A DNA stretch of 64,000 nucleotides from an uncultured Paracoccaceae bacterium (GCA_947492475.1 CANLNM010000003.1:1-64000); one strand, 5' to 3'. Positions 25,785-34,979 are shown, numbered from the stretch's first letter. Notes: generated by a model not told the origin, from the letters alone. Made by a program: numbers and translations.

Positions 25785-27476
25785 TTACTCCGCCGCGATT
25801 GCTTTGGTGGGTGTGGGCTTTGGCTGTGCTTTCGGGGTGGCGCCGTGTTCATATTCCTCAAGGAAATCAAGCACCTCTTGGCGATATGTGTAGTAATCCG
25901 GATGTTCCAACAGCGCCTTACGACTACGGGGGCGGGGCAGTTTCACATCGGTGATTTTACCGATGGTCGCCTGTGGTCCGTTGGTCATCATCACCACGCG
26001 GTCCGCCAGCAAAATCGCTTCGTCCACATCATGTGTGACGCAGATTGCGGTCACTTTGGTGCGCGACCACACCTCCATCAGCACCTCTTGCAATTCCCAG
26101 CGCGTCAGGCTGTCGAGCATCCCAAACGGTTCGTCCAGCAACAGCAATTTTGGCGACAACGCAAAGGCGCGTGCAATGCCGACCCGCTGTTTCATCCCGT
26201 TGGACATTGACGCAGCGCCCCGGTCCATCGCATCGGCCAAACCGACCCGTTCCAGATAATATTCCACCACGTCCTGACGTTCGGCTTGGGACGCTTTGGG
26301 GTATACTTTGTCCACGCCAATCGCGACGTTTTCCTTGGCCGTCAGCCATGGGAACAAGTTGGGGGATTGGAACACAACCGCGCGTTCCGGGTCCGCCCCT
26401 TCGACGTGGCGACCATCCAGTTTGATTGCGCCTTTGGAAATGTCGTTCAACCCGGCGGCCATGGTCAGAACCGTGGATTTACCGCAGCCGGAATGGCCGA
26501 TCAGGGAAATAAATTCGCCGCGATTTACCTTTAGGTTAAAATCCTCAACCACGGTCAGGGGACCTTTGGGGGTTGGATAGACCTTGTGCAATTGGGAAAA
26601 GTCCAGAAACCGTTCGTTGATCATGCCCTTTTGCGCATCTGCCACGGCGGCGGGTACGGCGTGGATCGGCGTCACATCCGGCAATTCGCGGCTGCCTTCG
26701 ACTTTGGCGTCGATCCCGACCTCCATCAGGTATTTGGTGATGGTGACCCGCAGTTTTTTAAAGTCCGGATCTGTGTTCATATCCCCACGATCCCGTGGGC
26801 GGGGAATGTCGATTTCAAACGGATCGGCCAGCGTGCCATCCGGGTTCAAAACCACCACGCGGTCCGCCAGCAAAATCGCTTCGTCGACGTCATTTGTGAT
26901 CAGAATGCAGGTTTTTTTGTCCTGTTCCCAGATGTCCAGAATTTCATCCGCCAGATTGGCACGGGTCAACGCATCCAGCGCCGACAATGGTTCGTCCAAC
27001 AGCAACATTTCCGGATCCAACGCCAAGGCGCGCGCCACTGAAACCCGTTGCCGCATCCCCCCCGACAATTCCGCCGGACGACGATGGGTGGCATGACCCA
27101 GCCCCACCATGTTGATGTAATGTTCGGCCTTGGTCTGTTTGTCGGATTTGGACAATTTGGGATGGGCCGCATCGATGGCCAGCATCACATTTCCAAGCAC
27201 CGTCAACCACGGCATCAGTGAATAGGACTGAAACACCAGCCCCCGTTCGGGCCCCGGCCCGTCGATGGCTTTGCCTTTGAATTTGACCGTCCCGCTATCG
27301 GGTTTTTCCAGCCCGGCAACCAAATTCATCAACGTTGATTTACCGGTCCCGGAAAAGCCGAGGATCGCTAGAAATTCGCCTTCTTTGACCTCTAGGTTGA
27401 TGTCTTTGAGGATTTCGACGCGGTCCAAACCTTCGCCGAACCCTTTGTTTACATTTGTGAAAACCAGATTTTCCAT
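25785..27476 (-). CDS. Nitrate/nitrite ABC transporter, two ATPase domains fused in one chain
   Basis: A protein of about 563 residues with two ABC ATPase domains, energising nitrate import with NrtA and NrtB. The first has GFSGTGKST and [15 protein letters not shown]; the second has GHSGCGKST and [15 protein letters not shown], the asparagine variant being common in the NrtD/TauB branch. In cyanobacteria the equivalents are separate (NrtC, NrtD), and NrtC carries an extra NrtA-like domain, which is absent here. The start is ambiguous: GTG at 27485 overlaps the permease stop (GTGA), while ATG at 27476 has GGTGAT upstream; the ATG is used. The tail TPKAQPKPTPTKAIAAE is low complexity. Confidence 0.9.
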   Translation of the reverse strand: MENLVFTNVNKGFGEGLDRVEILKDINLEVKEGEFLAILGFSGTGKSTLMNLVAGLEKPDSGTVKFKGKAIDGPGPERGLVFQSYSLMPWLTVLGNVMLAIDAAHPKLSKSDKQTKAEHYINMVGLGHATHRRPAELSGGMRQRVSVARALALDPEMLLLDEPLSALDALTRANLADEILDIWEQDKKTCILITNDVDEAILLADRVVVLNPDGTLADPFEIDIPRPRDRGDMNTDPDFKKLRVTITKYLMEVGIDAKVEGSRELPDVTPIHAVPAAVADAQKGMINERFLDFSQLHKVYPTPKGPLTVVEDFNLKVNRGEFISLIGHSGCGKSTVLTMAAGLNDISKGAIKLDGRHVEGADPERAVVFQSPNLFPWLTAKENVAIGVDKVYPKASQAERQDVVEYYLERVGLADAMDRGAASMSNGMKQRVGIARAFALSPKLLLLDEPFGMLDSLTRWELQEVLMEVWSRTKVTAICVTHDVDEAILLADRVVMMTNGPQATIGKITDVKLPRPRSRKALLEHPDYYTYRQEVLDFLEEYEHGATPKAQPKPTPTKAIAAE

Positions 27477-27481
27477 ATTGA

Positions 27482-28564
27482 TCACCGGTTATTTGAAAAT
27501 GTGAACAGGGATTGCAGCGCAAACATCACACGGTCCAGCAGGAACCCGATGATCCCGATGGTGAACACGGCGACCATGATTTTTGCCAGCGAACTGGACG
27601 ACCCATTTTGGAATTCGTCCCAGACAAATTTACCAAGTCCGGGGTTCTGCGCCAGCATTTCTGCAGCGATCAAAACCATCCAGCCCACACCCAATGACAG
27701 GCGCAACCCGGTAAAGATCAATGGCAGGGCAGAAGGCAAAACCAGCTTGGTGATTTTGGTCCATGTGTTCATTTTCAACACGCGCGATACGCTGACCAGA
27801 TCTTTGTCGATCGACGCCACGCCAAGGGCTGTGTTGATCAGGGTCGGCCAGAGCGAACACAGGGTCACGGTGATCGCCGACACGAGGAACGATTTGGCAA
27901 AAAGCCCGTCATTGGTCGCATAAACCGCCGACACAACCATGGTGACAATCGGCAACCAAGCCAGCGGCGAAACCGGTTTAAAGATTTGCACAATTGGGTT
28001 GATCGCCGCGTTTGCTGACGGGGACAGGCCCGCCAGAATGCCGGTTGGGATCGCGATGGCGGATGCGATCAGGAACCCAAAGAACACAGTCTGGATCGAG
28101 GTCCAGATTTGGTTGTAATAGGACGGCGCCCCGGTAAAGGTCATCTGTTTGACCTCATCCGCGCGTCCCGCATCGATCAAACGTTGGTTGCGCTGGTCCA
28201 CACGTTCCTGAAATTGCGCTTCTTTTTCGGCCTTTTCGACCGCGTCATGGTGCAGGTTGACGGCTTCGGTCCACACCGCAGCCGGTCCCGGAATAGCGCC
28301 CAATGATGTCTGAACCCGTGGGGCCAATGTGGCCCACAGCATCAAAAACACCGTAATCGCCAGCAACGGCACACCCAACAGACGCCAGATGTCTTTCAAC
28401 TGGCCTTTGGGATTGTCGCCAGCGGCGGCCTTGATCATCGGTGTCAGCCAAGCCAAGCCCAGCACCTGAAACCATTTGTCGGCTTTGTTGATACGGGTGA
28501 ACAGACGGGCGCGGCGGGCTTCTTTGGCGGCGTCTGCGTCAAAATTTGGATCGGCAATTGTCAT
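27482..28564 (-). CDS. nrtB: Nitrate/nitrite ABC transporter permease
   Basis: A 360-residue inner-membrane permease of the NrtB/SsuC type. A cytoplasmic N-terminal part of about 70 residues precedes the first helix (LLAITVFLMLWATLAP). A polar, charged stretch follows (EKAEKEAQFQERVDQRNQRL), then five or six helices with the EAA-type loop SVSRVLKMNTWTKITKLVLPSALP. The ATG at 28564 has GGAG upstream. It is separated from nrtA by a strong hairpin, so expression may step down from the binding protein to the permease. Confidence 0.9.
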   Translation of the reverse strand: MTIADPNFDADAAKEARRARLFTRINKADKWFQVLGLAWLTPMIKAAAGDNPKGQLKDIWRLLGVPLLAITVFLMLWATLAPRVQTSLGAIPGPAAVWTEAVNLHHDAVEKAEKEAQFQERVDQRNQRLIDAGRADEVKQMTFTGAPSYYNQIWTSIQTVFFGFLIASAIAIPTGILAGLSPSANAAINPIVQIFKPVSPLAWLPIVTMVVSAVYATNDGLFAKSFLVSAITVTLCSLWPTLINTALGVASIDKDLVSVSRVLKMNTWTKITKLVLPSALPLIFTGLRLSLGVGWMVLIAAEMLAQNPGLGKFVWDEFQNGSSSSLAKIMVAVFTIGIIGFLLDRVMFALQSLFTFSNNR

Positions 28565-28586
28565 CGGGTTTCTCCGGGGAATGGGG

Positions 28587-28610
28587 GCCGCCCCAACCTC
28601 TTGGGGCGGC
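28587..28610 (-). other. Intercistronic hairpin between nrtA and nrtB
   Basis: GCCGCCCCAA (28587-28596) and TTGGGGCGGC (28601-28610) are perfect 10-base arms with a 4-base loop, six bases after the nrtA stop. No T-run follows on the minus strand. It probably protects the nrtA 3' end or partly attenuates transcription. Confidence 0.6.
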
Positions 28611-28616
28611 GATGTT

Positions 28617-29984
28617 TTAGCCTTGGATTTCGTTGCCAACGACGATCTGATCGCCCTTGAGCCCGATCGGCAAACTGTCGAGATATGCGTTTGGTGTGCG
28701 CCCGTCATAGGCGATACCGTCGATCACATCCTCTGGTGGCGTTGGTGACTTGTAACCGTCTGTATCCCATGGGAAATCTGCCTCATTGGCCAGACCTTCG
28801 TCGACCAACATACGCGCGGCTTCTAGATAGATTTCGGGTTTGTAGACGGACCGGGCCACTTCGTCATACCAGCTGTCTGGCTGTGCTTCGGTGATTTGGC
28901 CCCAACGGCGCATCTGTGTCAGATACCAGACCGCATCGGAATAATAAGGATAGGTCGCATTATACCGAAAGAACACGTTGAAATCAGGCACTTCGCGCAC
29001 GTCGCCGGGTTCGTATTCAAACGTTCCGGTCATGCTGGCGGCGATCACATCCGCATCTGCCCCCACATATTCCGGGCGGCTTAGGATTTCGACGGCCTCT
29101 TCGCGGTTGGCATTGTCGTTTTCATCCAACCAGATGGCGGCGCGGATCAGCGCTTTGGTGATGGCCAATGTGGTGTTTGGGTTTTCTTCGGCAAATTCAG
29201 CCGAAATTCCGAACACTTTTTCCGGGTTGTTGCGCCACAATTCGTAATCGGTGATCACGGGCACACCGATGCCTTTGGCCACGGCCTGTTGGTTCCATGG
29301 CTCGCCGACGCAATAGCCATTGATGGTGCCGGCCTCTAGTGTGGATGGCATTTGCGGCGGAGGCGTCACCGACAGGAACACGTCAGCGGCGATTTGGCCG
29401 GTGATGTTGTCAGCCGAATAATAGCCCGGCTCGATCCCGCCAGCCGCCAACCAATAGCGCAGTTCGTAATTGTGGGTGGAGACAGGGAACACCATGCCCA
29501 TGTTGAACGGTTTGCCCTCTTCGGCGAATTGATCAATCACCGGCACCAACGCTTCGGCAGAAATGGGGTGCTGCGGGCGGCCATCATCCATAGTGGGGAT
29601 ATGCGGTTTCATCATGTCCCAGACTTCGTTGGAAACGGTGATGCCGTTACCGTTCAAATCCATGGAAAACGGGGTGATGATGTGGGCTTCTGTGCCATAG
29701 CCGATTGTGGCGGCCAGGGGTTGACCGGCCAGCATATGCGCCCCAGCCAATTGGCCGTCGATCACGCCGTCCAGAAGCACTTTCCAGTTGGCTTGTGCCT
29801 CCAGCGTGACAAACAGGCCTTCGTCAAAGAAATAGCCCTGTTCATAGGCCACGGCCAGCGGTGCCATATCGGTCAGTTTGATGAACCCAAAGGTCAGCTC
29901 ATCTGTTTCCAGCTCTAACATGTCGGCAAAGGCGGGTGTGGCCAGCAGGGTTGTGGCGGCCAGAATGGCGGAAAGTCGTGTCAT
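28617..29984 (-). CDS. nrtA: Periplasmic nitrate/nitrite-binding protein
   Basis: A 455-residue solute-binding protein of the NrtA/CmpA family. The ATG at 29984 has GGGGAA upstream and gives a Sec signal peptide ([20 protein letters not shown], then DMLELE). The mature part has [35 protein letters not shown] and [14 protein letters not shown], shared with the cytoplasmic sensor NasS encoded upstream. It is the first structural gene after the regulatory leader, so it is likely the most strongly controlled gene of the operon. Unlike cyanobacterial NrtA it has no obvious lipobox cysteine. Confidence 0.93.
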   Translation of the reverse strand: MTRLSAILAATTLLATPAFADMLELETDELTFGFIKLTDMAPLAVAYEQGYFFDEGLFVTLEAQANWKVLLDGVIDGQLAGAHMLAGQPLAATIGYGTEAHIITPFSMDLNGNGITVSNEVWDMMKPHIPTMDDGRPQHPISAEALVPVIDQFAEEGKPFNMGMVFPVSTHNYELRYWLAAGGIEPGYYSADNITGQIAADVFLSVTPPPQMPSTLEAGTINGYCVGEPWNQQAVAKGIGVPVITDYELWRNNPEKVFGISAEFAEENPNTTLAITKALIRAAIWLDENDNANREEAVEILSRPEYVGADADVIAASMTGTFEYEPGDVREVPDFNVFFRYNATYPYYSDAVWYLTQMRRWGQITEAQPDSWYDEVARSVYKPEIYLEAARMLVDEGLANEADFPWDTDGYKSPTPPEDVIDGIAYDGRTPNAYLDSLPIGLKGDQIVVGNEIQG

Positions 29985-30035
29985 GTATATTCCCCGTGTC
30001 AGGCCCAATCCGGGAGGGGGATCGGGCAGAAATGC

Positions 30036-30086
30036 AAAAAAGCCGACGACTCAACTGCCCTAAGAAGCAGAAGGTCGAGCGGCTTT
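30036..30086 (-). terminator. Intrinsic terminator in the nrtA leader (attenuator)
   Basis: Read on the minus strand, AAGCCG plus CGAC (within 30074-30085) pair with GTCG plus CGGCTT (within 30040-30051). An inner CTGC/GCAG stem extends this, and T6 follows at 30041-30036. It lies between nasS and nrtA, 52 bases before the nrtA start, so it would stop transcription before the structural genes unless prevented. Confidence 0.75.
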
Positions 30087-30142
30087 GCTCGGTTCACCCA
30101 AAATTTGGGAGTGTTCACTTCAGACAACCCCGTTGCTGTCTG
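30076..30142 (-). ncRNA. ANTAR-target double hairpin in the nrtA leader
   Basis: On the minus strand, hairpin 1 (30142-30121) has an 8-bp stem, CAGACAGC with GTTGTCTG, and the hexaloop AACGGG. Hairpin 2 (30091-30076) has the stem CGAGC/GCTCG and the hexaloop AAAGCC. Both loops have A at position 1 and G at position 4, the recognition rule for ANTAR proteins. Hairpin 2 shares its bases with the 5' arm of the terminator at 30036-30086, so the two folds exclude each other. NasT, an ANTAR protein, is encoded just upstream. The 29-base linker holds a small extra hairpin (30097-30109). Confidence 0.75.
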
Positions 30143-30249
30143 ATAATGTTAATGGGACATTTACATAGGTCAGGTTCAAGGCACGTGAGGGGATTTCTGC
30201 AACGCAGCAACTACGCCCGCTGCAAATGCACAAAAATTACGCAGAACCC

Positions 30250-31413
30250 CTAGGTCGGATCAAAAATGCAGCCATCAAAGAATTGGTTGGTCTGCAAAAA
30301 CAGTTTGCCTGATTCCCCGGCCACAGGCATCGGGTTGTCCACTGCGCCTTCTAGTTTTTCGTTGGCGCCGGGCAAATCCGCCCCTGTCCCGCGCAAAGCG
30401 GCGCGATGCAAATCCGGGCGAAACACCGATTTGGCGATGTGGATGCTGTTCACCGGATCCAATCCGTGCCGAGACGCCAATTGCGCCCCAATCCACGCCG
30501 CCTGAGAACGCCATGGAAAACTGGCAGCCCCGGCGTGAAATTCCACAAAACGTTCCGTGCGCCGTTCATCGCCGCGGCTGGAAACCACCAGCCGATTGTT
30601 CAAAGACCGGTCAATGATTTCAGCCGAGATATTCAGGCGTTCCGGTTTTGACAGCAATTCCGCAGCAGTGATGCGCGACGATGTTTCCCCAAGCCACCGC
30701 CCGGCCCGCCAAACGGCGCGGATCAATCGCGCGACCAATTCGGGTTCGTTGGCGGCCCAGTCGTCGCGTGTCGCCAGCACCTTTTCGGGGGCAAAGGACC
30801 AGATCGCGGATCCGGGCAACAGCAATTCACCGACGTTGTTTTCAACCGCAATCGACCCCCAGGGTTCGCCCACGCAAAACGCGTCGATTTCACCGGCTGA
30901 AATCGCCTGCGCCATCAACGGTGGCGGCACGGTGCGCACGTCGATCCCATCGGGCATGTTCAGCCCCAGTTTTGACAGCCAATAATACAGCAGCTCGGCA
31001 TGCATCGAAAATGGGAACGGCACGCCAATGCGCAGTTTTCCGGCCCCGATCAACGCCCGCCCAGCTGCATTCGCATCTTTGAAATCAAAGGCATAGCCTT
31101 TGGCGCGCAGCAGATCGGCAATGCGTCGGCTCACCCCGATCACATTGCCATTGACCGACATAACCGACACGGCCGACATGGCAGCAGCGCCCCCGCCCAG
31201 CCCCAACGCATTGGCGATCGGTACGGGTGACAACATATGCGCGGCCTCGACCCGACCATAGCTGACCATGTCGCGCAACGCCGACCAAGACGGGGCCTGC
31301 ACCAGATCCAGCGCCAGTCCTTCTTCGGCGGCGAATCCCATATCCTGGGCCACGATCAGCGGTGCGGCGTCGACCAGCGGCATGATTGCGATACGTAAAA
31401 CGGCTTCGTTCAT
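30250..31413 (-). CDS. nasS: NasS: cytoplasmic nitrate/nitrite sensor
   Basis: A 387-residue NrtA-family protein without any signal peptide; it begins MNEAVLRIAIMPLVDAAPLIVAQ and enters the ligand-binding fold at once. Shared segments with NrtA include AAHMLSPVPIANALGLG and DAFCVGEPWGSIAVENN. In the NasS-NasT system NasS binds nitrate or nitrite and, when empty, holds NasT inactive. Its start overlaps the nasT stop (ATGA), fitting a fixed sensor-to-regulator ratio. The operon leader starts right after its stop at 30250. Confidence 0.88.
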   Translation of the reverse strand: MNEAVLRIAIMPLVDAAPLIVAQDMGFAAEEGLALDLVQAPSWSALRDMVSYGRVEAAHMLSPVPIANALGLGGGAAAMSAVSVMSVNGNVIGVSRRIADLLRAKGYAFDFKDANAAGRALIGAGKLRIGVPFPFSMHAELLYYWLSKLGLNMPDGIDVRTVPPPLMAQAISAGEIDAFCVGEPWGSIAVENNVGELLLPGSAIWSFAPEKVLATRDDWAANEPELVARLIRAVWRAGRWLGETSSRITAAELLSKPERLNISAEIIDRSLNNRLVVSSRGDERRTERFVEFHAGAASFPWRSQAAWIGAQLASRHGLDPVNSIHIAKSVFRPDLHRAALRGTGADLPGANEKLEGAVDNPMPVAGESGKLFLQTNQFFDGCIFDPT

Positions 31414-31994
31414 GACAACAGCTCCGCTGCGGTGACCAGCGCCTGCGCCACATCGGCCACCTTGCGCCCCTGATCCATCGCAGCCTTGCGCATCAAGGCA
31501 TAGGCAGCGTCTTCGTCGATATTGCGCGCCTTCATCAGCAGGCCTTTGGCGCGATCGATGACTTTGCGTTCCTCAAGTGCGCGTTTGGTTTCGGCCAATT
31601 CGGTACGCATCCGCTGGAACATGTGAAACCGGGCAATGGCCGCGTCCAAAATGGGTTTCAATCGTTCTGGCTGCAGACCATCGACCACATAGGCAGACAC
31701 GCCAGCCTCGATCGCGGCCTTGGTCAAACCGTCATCGCTGCGATCCACAAACATCGCCACGGGTCGGTCCATAGGGGCCGATGCCAGCGCCAATTCTTCG
31801 AGTGTGTCGCGCGACGGATTGGCAATATCGATCAGCACCACGTCAGGATTCTGGGTGGATATGCGCCGCGCGAGGCTGGTTTCTTCGGCGATGACCTGAA
31901 TGTCATGAGAACCGGTTTCAGCCAATGAATCCACGATCCGCAACGCTCGATCACGATCCTTTTCGACAACAATGATCGACAGTTTCTGGTTCAT
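31410..31994 (-). CDS. nasT: NasT: ANTAR-domain antitermination regulator
   Basis: A 194-residue two-domain protein. Residues about 1-125 are a response-regulator receiver fold with D56 in VVLIDIANP at the usual phospho-site. Residues about 139-190 are the ANTAR RNA-binding domain (ALEERKVIDRAKGLLM, DEDAAYALMRKAAMDQGRKVADVAQALV). It would bind the leader of nrtA and prevent termination when NasS releases it on sensing nitrate. The ATG at 31994 was taken; a GTG at 32009 would add five residues. Neither has a clear ribosome site, and a 15-base palindrome covers the start. Confidence 0.9.
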   Translation of the reverse strand: MNQKLSIIVVEKDRDRALRIVDSLAETGSHDIQVIAEETSLARRISTQNPDVVLIDIANPSRDTLEELALASAPMDRPVAMFVDRSDDGLTKAAIEAGVSAYVVDGLQPERLKPILDAAIARFHMFQRMRTELAETKRALEERKVIDRAKGLLMKARNIDEDAAYALMRKAAMDQGRKVADVAQALVTAAELLS

Positions 31995-32008
31995 GCTGCA
32001 TTGCAGCA
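31994..32008. promoter_or_regulatory. Palindrome overlapping the nasT start codon
   Basis: TGCTGCA (31994-32000), T, then TGCAGCA (32002-32008) is perfectly symmetric and includes the first base of the nasT start codon. It could be an operator or an RNA hairpin that limits ribosome access. The regulator, if any, is unknown. Confidence 0.35.
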
Positions 32009-32127
32009 CAGCGCCCCAATATTGAACAGAACCCGGTGCAAACTATCCGGTCCAGACTTGGATGACGCTTAAATTATGGGCATCCCCCAACAAGATACCC
32101 AAAAATTGCGCAAACTGCGTCTGGCGC

Positions 32128-32736
32128 CTAATCCCCCGGGCAAGGCATCCCAGCCACACCCCAAGCCAGCACATCATCCACATGTTCCTGCAATGAATAA
32201 GGCGCGGGTTCACGTCCGCCCCCGGGGTTCCAGGCCCAGTGCAAAATAACGTCGTGATCCAGATGTTGTGCCAATTCCAGATAATCACGCCCCCCATTGC
32301 GGTCCGGATCGCGCAGCTGGTGGCACACTTCGGTTGTGGATTTCCCGAACCATTCTGCCGCGACCGGGGCCAGCATCCATGTGGCGTCCACGCGGGGTGG
32401 TTCATGGGGCGTTTCATTGCCTCGCGTTGATGTGGTGTGGCAAGTCGAACAAAGCACGTATTCGACACCGATCCGGCTTTCTCCGGCATTGATGTTCATC
32501 CCGTGCGGGCGGGTTTCACCGTAGCTGGGACCGGACCACATGGGCACGTTTTCAGCGCCCACGTGACAATTGGAACATCTTGGATGGGACGCCACATCAT
32601 AGATGCGATCCCAGGCCTGCAACCCCTGCGCCACGCTGACCGAACCCGCCACAGGTGGGTTAATTTGGGTGTCGCCCATAGCTGTGCCTGCCACCAAAGC
32701 CGCAGGTAAAAGGATAAATTTCAAACACTTGCCCAT
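32128..32736 (-). CDS. Diheme c-type cytochrome of the molybdenum hydroxylase
   Basis: A 202-residue exported protein with a signal peptide (MGKCLKFILLPAALVAGTAMG, then DTQINPP) and two heme c sites, CSNCH at 54-58 and CSTCH at 96-100. A further CH at 138 lacks the CxxCH pattern. It overlaps the end of the large-subunit gene by one base (TGATG), so it is coupled to iorB. It likely takes electrons from the iron-sulfur subunit into the respiratory chain. The frame also opens with GTG at 32739, but the ATG at 32736 fits the overlap better. Confidence 0.8.
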   Translation of the reverse strand: MGKCLKFILLPAALVAGTAMGDTQINPPVAGSVSVAQGLQAWDRIYDVASHPRCSNCHVGAENVPMWSGPSYGETRPHGMNINAGESRIGVEYVLCSTCHTTSTRGNETPHEPPRVDATWMLAPVAAEWFGKSTTEVCHQLRDPDRNGGRDYLELAQHLDHDVILHWAWNPGGGREPAPYSLQEHVDDVLAWGVAGMPCPGD

Positions 32737-34976
32737 CACACAAAATCCACAAATTTTTTGAATGGCATTTCACGCAGCCGGGTGCCCGTGGCGGCAAAAA
32801 TCGCCCCCGCCAACGCCGCCGCCGCGGGTGGAACCGGCGGTTCACCGATGCCGCGCACCTGATCGCCGTTTTCCAATCCCCGCACTTCGATTTCTGGGGC
32901 TTGGTACAGGCGCATCCCATCGTTGAGGTGATAATTGTCCTGATCCGCGATCCCGTCGCGATAGGTCATTTCGCAATTCATCGCCATGCCAAGCGCGTAG
33001 ATCACCCCGCCCTGCACCAAGTTTTCAAAGTTCACCGGATCAACCACGGTCCCCACTTCGGCGGCGACCCAGACCTTGTCGATTTTGATCCCGGCGGGGG
33101 TGTTGGACACTTCGATCACCTCGGCGCAATGCACCCCAAAGCTATAGGTCAACGCTACACCGCGGCCTTTTCCGTCGCCCAACGGACCCTGCCAGTTGGA
33201 CATGTCGCCGACGGTTTCCAGCACCTTGCGGGCCAGATCGTCATTGCACAGGCGCAACCGTTCGGCCAACGGATCAGCCTCTGCCGCATGGATCAATTCA
33301 TCCAGCGCGGCATTGTAGAAAAACCCGTTGCTGGACGCCCCGACAGACCGCAGTGAGCTGATCGGTGCCAGTTCCGGCGCGCGGTACCCGGTGACCCGTT
33401 GGTTCGAAATATCAAAGGGTTGGTCCCATGCGCCCGCCACAATCTGGCTGTCTGGCCCCGGAATGTTCAGCCCCTGCCGCCCCATCTGGCTGACAATCAC
33501 CGATGGCATCGAAATCCCCAGATCAAAGCTGTCGACATGGCCGTCTTTGACGCGGCCTTGCATCCGGGCCATGGCGATTTGGCGGGGGAATTCATGCATC
33601 ATATCCTGTTCACGCGAATAGGTCAGCTTGACCGGAATACCGGGCATTTGCATCGCGATTTCAGCCGCTTGCTTGACCACTTCGTCCTCAAGCCGATGAC
33701 CAAAAGAGCCCCCCATCATCTGAACATGCACGTGGATCTGATCCGCATCCATGCCGGTGATTTTGGCCAAATTGGTTTGGATCATTCGCGGAATTTGGGT
33801 GCCGGTCCACACGTCAACGGATTGTGCGTTCACGCGAACAATGGCGTTGATTGGTTCCAGTGGCGCGTGCGGAACATAGGGCGCGCGCAGTTCGGATGTG
33901 ATGATGTCGTCACCTTGCAACGCGGTCGTTACGTCGCCATCATCCAACATCCGGCTGTCCTGATGATCCGGGGTGAACGCATCTGCCAAGGCCTGCCAGT
34001 GATCCTCCATTTTATCGGGAAACGGCGCGCGGCCCCAATTGGCCTGCACCGCCTGCGCGGCCTGAAAGGCCCGCCAAGTATTGTCGGCCACCACGCCAAA
34101 ACCACCGGTCACAGGCACCACGGCCTGCACCCCGCGCATGTTCAATGCTGCACTGGCATCAAACCCGATCATGTCCCCGGTTTGAGCCGGATTTAACACA
34201 ATCGCAGCATGGACCATCCCATCCACATGATAGTCGATTCCATAGGCCTGCGTTCCCGTTGATTTAGCAACGATATCAATACGCTGCATCGGTTTGCCCA
34301 CATATCGCCATTGCGACGGGTCCCGCAGGGTGACGTCCTGAATGGGCGCAATTTCAGCCGCGATCGGCGCCAGTTCAACATAAGATAACGCCGTCCCATC
34401 CGGCAAAATAACAGCGCCGTTTTCTGTTTTCAAAGACGCGCGATTGATCCCGGTTTTGTCTGACGCCGCCTGCTTCAATGTTTCACGCGCACTGGCCCCG
34501 GCTTGACGCAGTTTCACAAATCCATCCGGTACAGTGGTCGAGCCGCCGGTGATCTGCATGCCCATAAACTTCATGATGGCATCAATGGTTCCATGGGCGA
34601 TTTGCTGCCCCACGCCCCCGCCCGGCACGGCAAAGGCCGCGGCCTCTTCGGAGAGGGCGGTGTTCCAATAGGCCGGGGATGGCGGGCCGGGGTCGACCTT
34701 AATCTGGTTCAGATCCACATCCAATTCTTCGGCGATCAACGCGGCCTGCACGTGATAAACGCCCTGCCCTTTGTCGGCGCGCGGTGTGATCAATGTCACC
34801 CCATCCGCGTCGATTTTTACATAAGGGGTCAACGCCGCCTCGCCTTGGTTCAGCCCGTCCAGCAACGGATTGGCCACGTCGCGTCTGTACATATAGGCGC
34901 CAAAGGCCACACCGCCGACGATCGCTGCGGACCCGATCATGAACGTGCGGCGGGCTATTTTTCCAACTCGGCTCAT
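32736..34976 (-). CDS. iorB: Molybdopterin large subunit of an isoquinoline 1-oxidoreductase/aldehyde dehydrogenase-type hydroxylase
   Basis: A 746-residue xanthine-oxidase-family protein that hydroxylates a carbon next to N or oxidises an aldehyde at a Mo centre. A twin-arginine signal (ARRTFMIGSAAIVGG at about 8-22) indicates export of the folded enzyme. Conserved stretches include MMGGSFGHRLEDEVVKQA and VWVAAEVGTVVDPVN. The catalytic glutamate is E712 in GIGEPPVPPAAAA. It lies three bases after iorA. The substrate cannot be read from sequence: the iorAB form covers isoquinoline-like and nicotinate-like heterocycles and aldehydes. The divergent AraC regulator probably controls it. Confidence 0.88.
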   Translation of the reverse strand: MSRVGKIARRTFMIGSAAIVGGVAFGAYMYRRDVANPLLDGLNQGEAALTPYVKIDADGVTLITPRADKGQGVYHVQAALIAEELDVDLNQIKVDPGPPSPAYWNTALSEEAAAFAVPGGGVGQQIAHGTIDAIMKFMGMQITGGSTTVPDGFVKLRQAGASARETLKQAASDKTGINRASLKTENGAVILPDGTALSYVELAPIAAEIAPIQDVTLRDPSQWRYVGKPMQRIDIVAKSTGTQAYGIDYHVDGMVHAAIVLNPAQTGDMIGFDASAALNMRGVQAVVPVTGGFGVVADNTWRAFQAAQAVQANWGRAPFPDKMEDHWQALADAFTPDHQDSRMLDDGDVTTALQGDDIITSELRAPYVPHAPLEPINAIVRVNAQSVDVWTGTQIPRMIQTNLAKITGMDADQIHVHVQMMGGSFGHRLEDEVVKQAAEIAMQMPGIPVKLTYSREQDMMHEFPRQIAMARMQGRVKDGHVDSFDLGISMPSVIVSQMGRQGLNIPGPDSQIVAGAWDQPFDISNQRVTGYRAPELAPISSLRSVGASSNGFFYNAALDELIHAAEADPLAERLRLCNDDLARKVLETVGDMSNWQGPLGDGKGRGVALTYSFGVHCAEVIEVSNTPAGIKIDKVWVAAEVGTVVDPVNFENLVQGGVIYALGMAMNCEMTYRDGIADQDNYHLNDGMRLYQAPEIEVRGLENGDQVRGIGEPPVPPAAAALAGAIFAATGTRLREMPFKKFVDFV

Positions 34977-34979
34977 GGC

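Noticed and set aside
30204-30217. Possible sigma-54 (-24/-12) site upstream of the nrtA leader
   Set aside because: GG-N10-GC is present on the minus strand, but the surrounding bases match TGGCAC/TTGC poorly, so it is too weak to call.
32077-32101. Hairpin TGGGTATC/GATGCCCA downstream of the cytochrome gene as a terminator
   Set aside because: It pairs on the minus strand but has no following T-run. It could be a weak 3' end; evidence is too thin to list.
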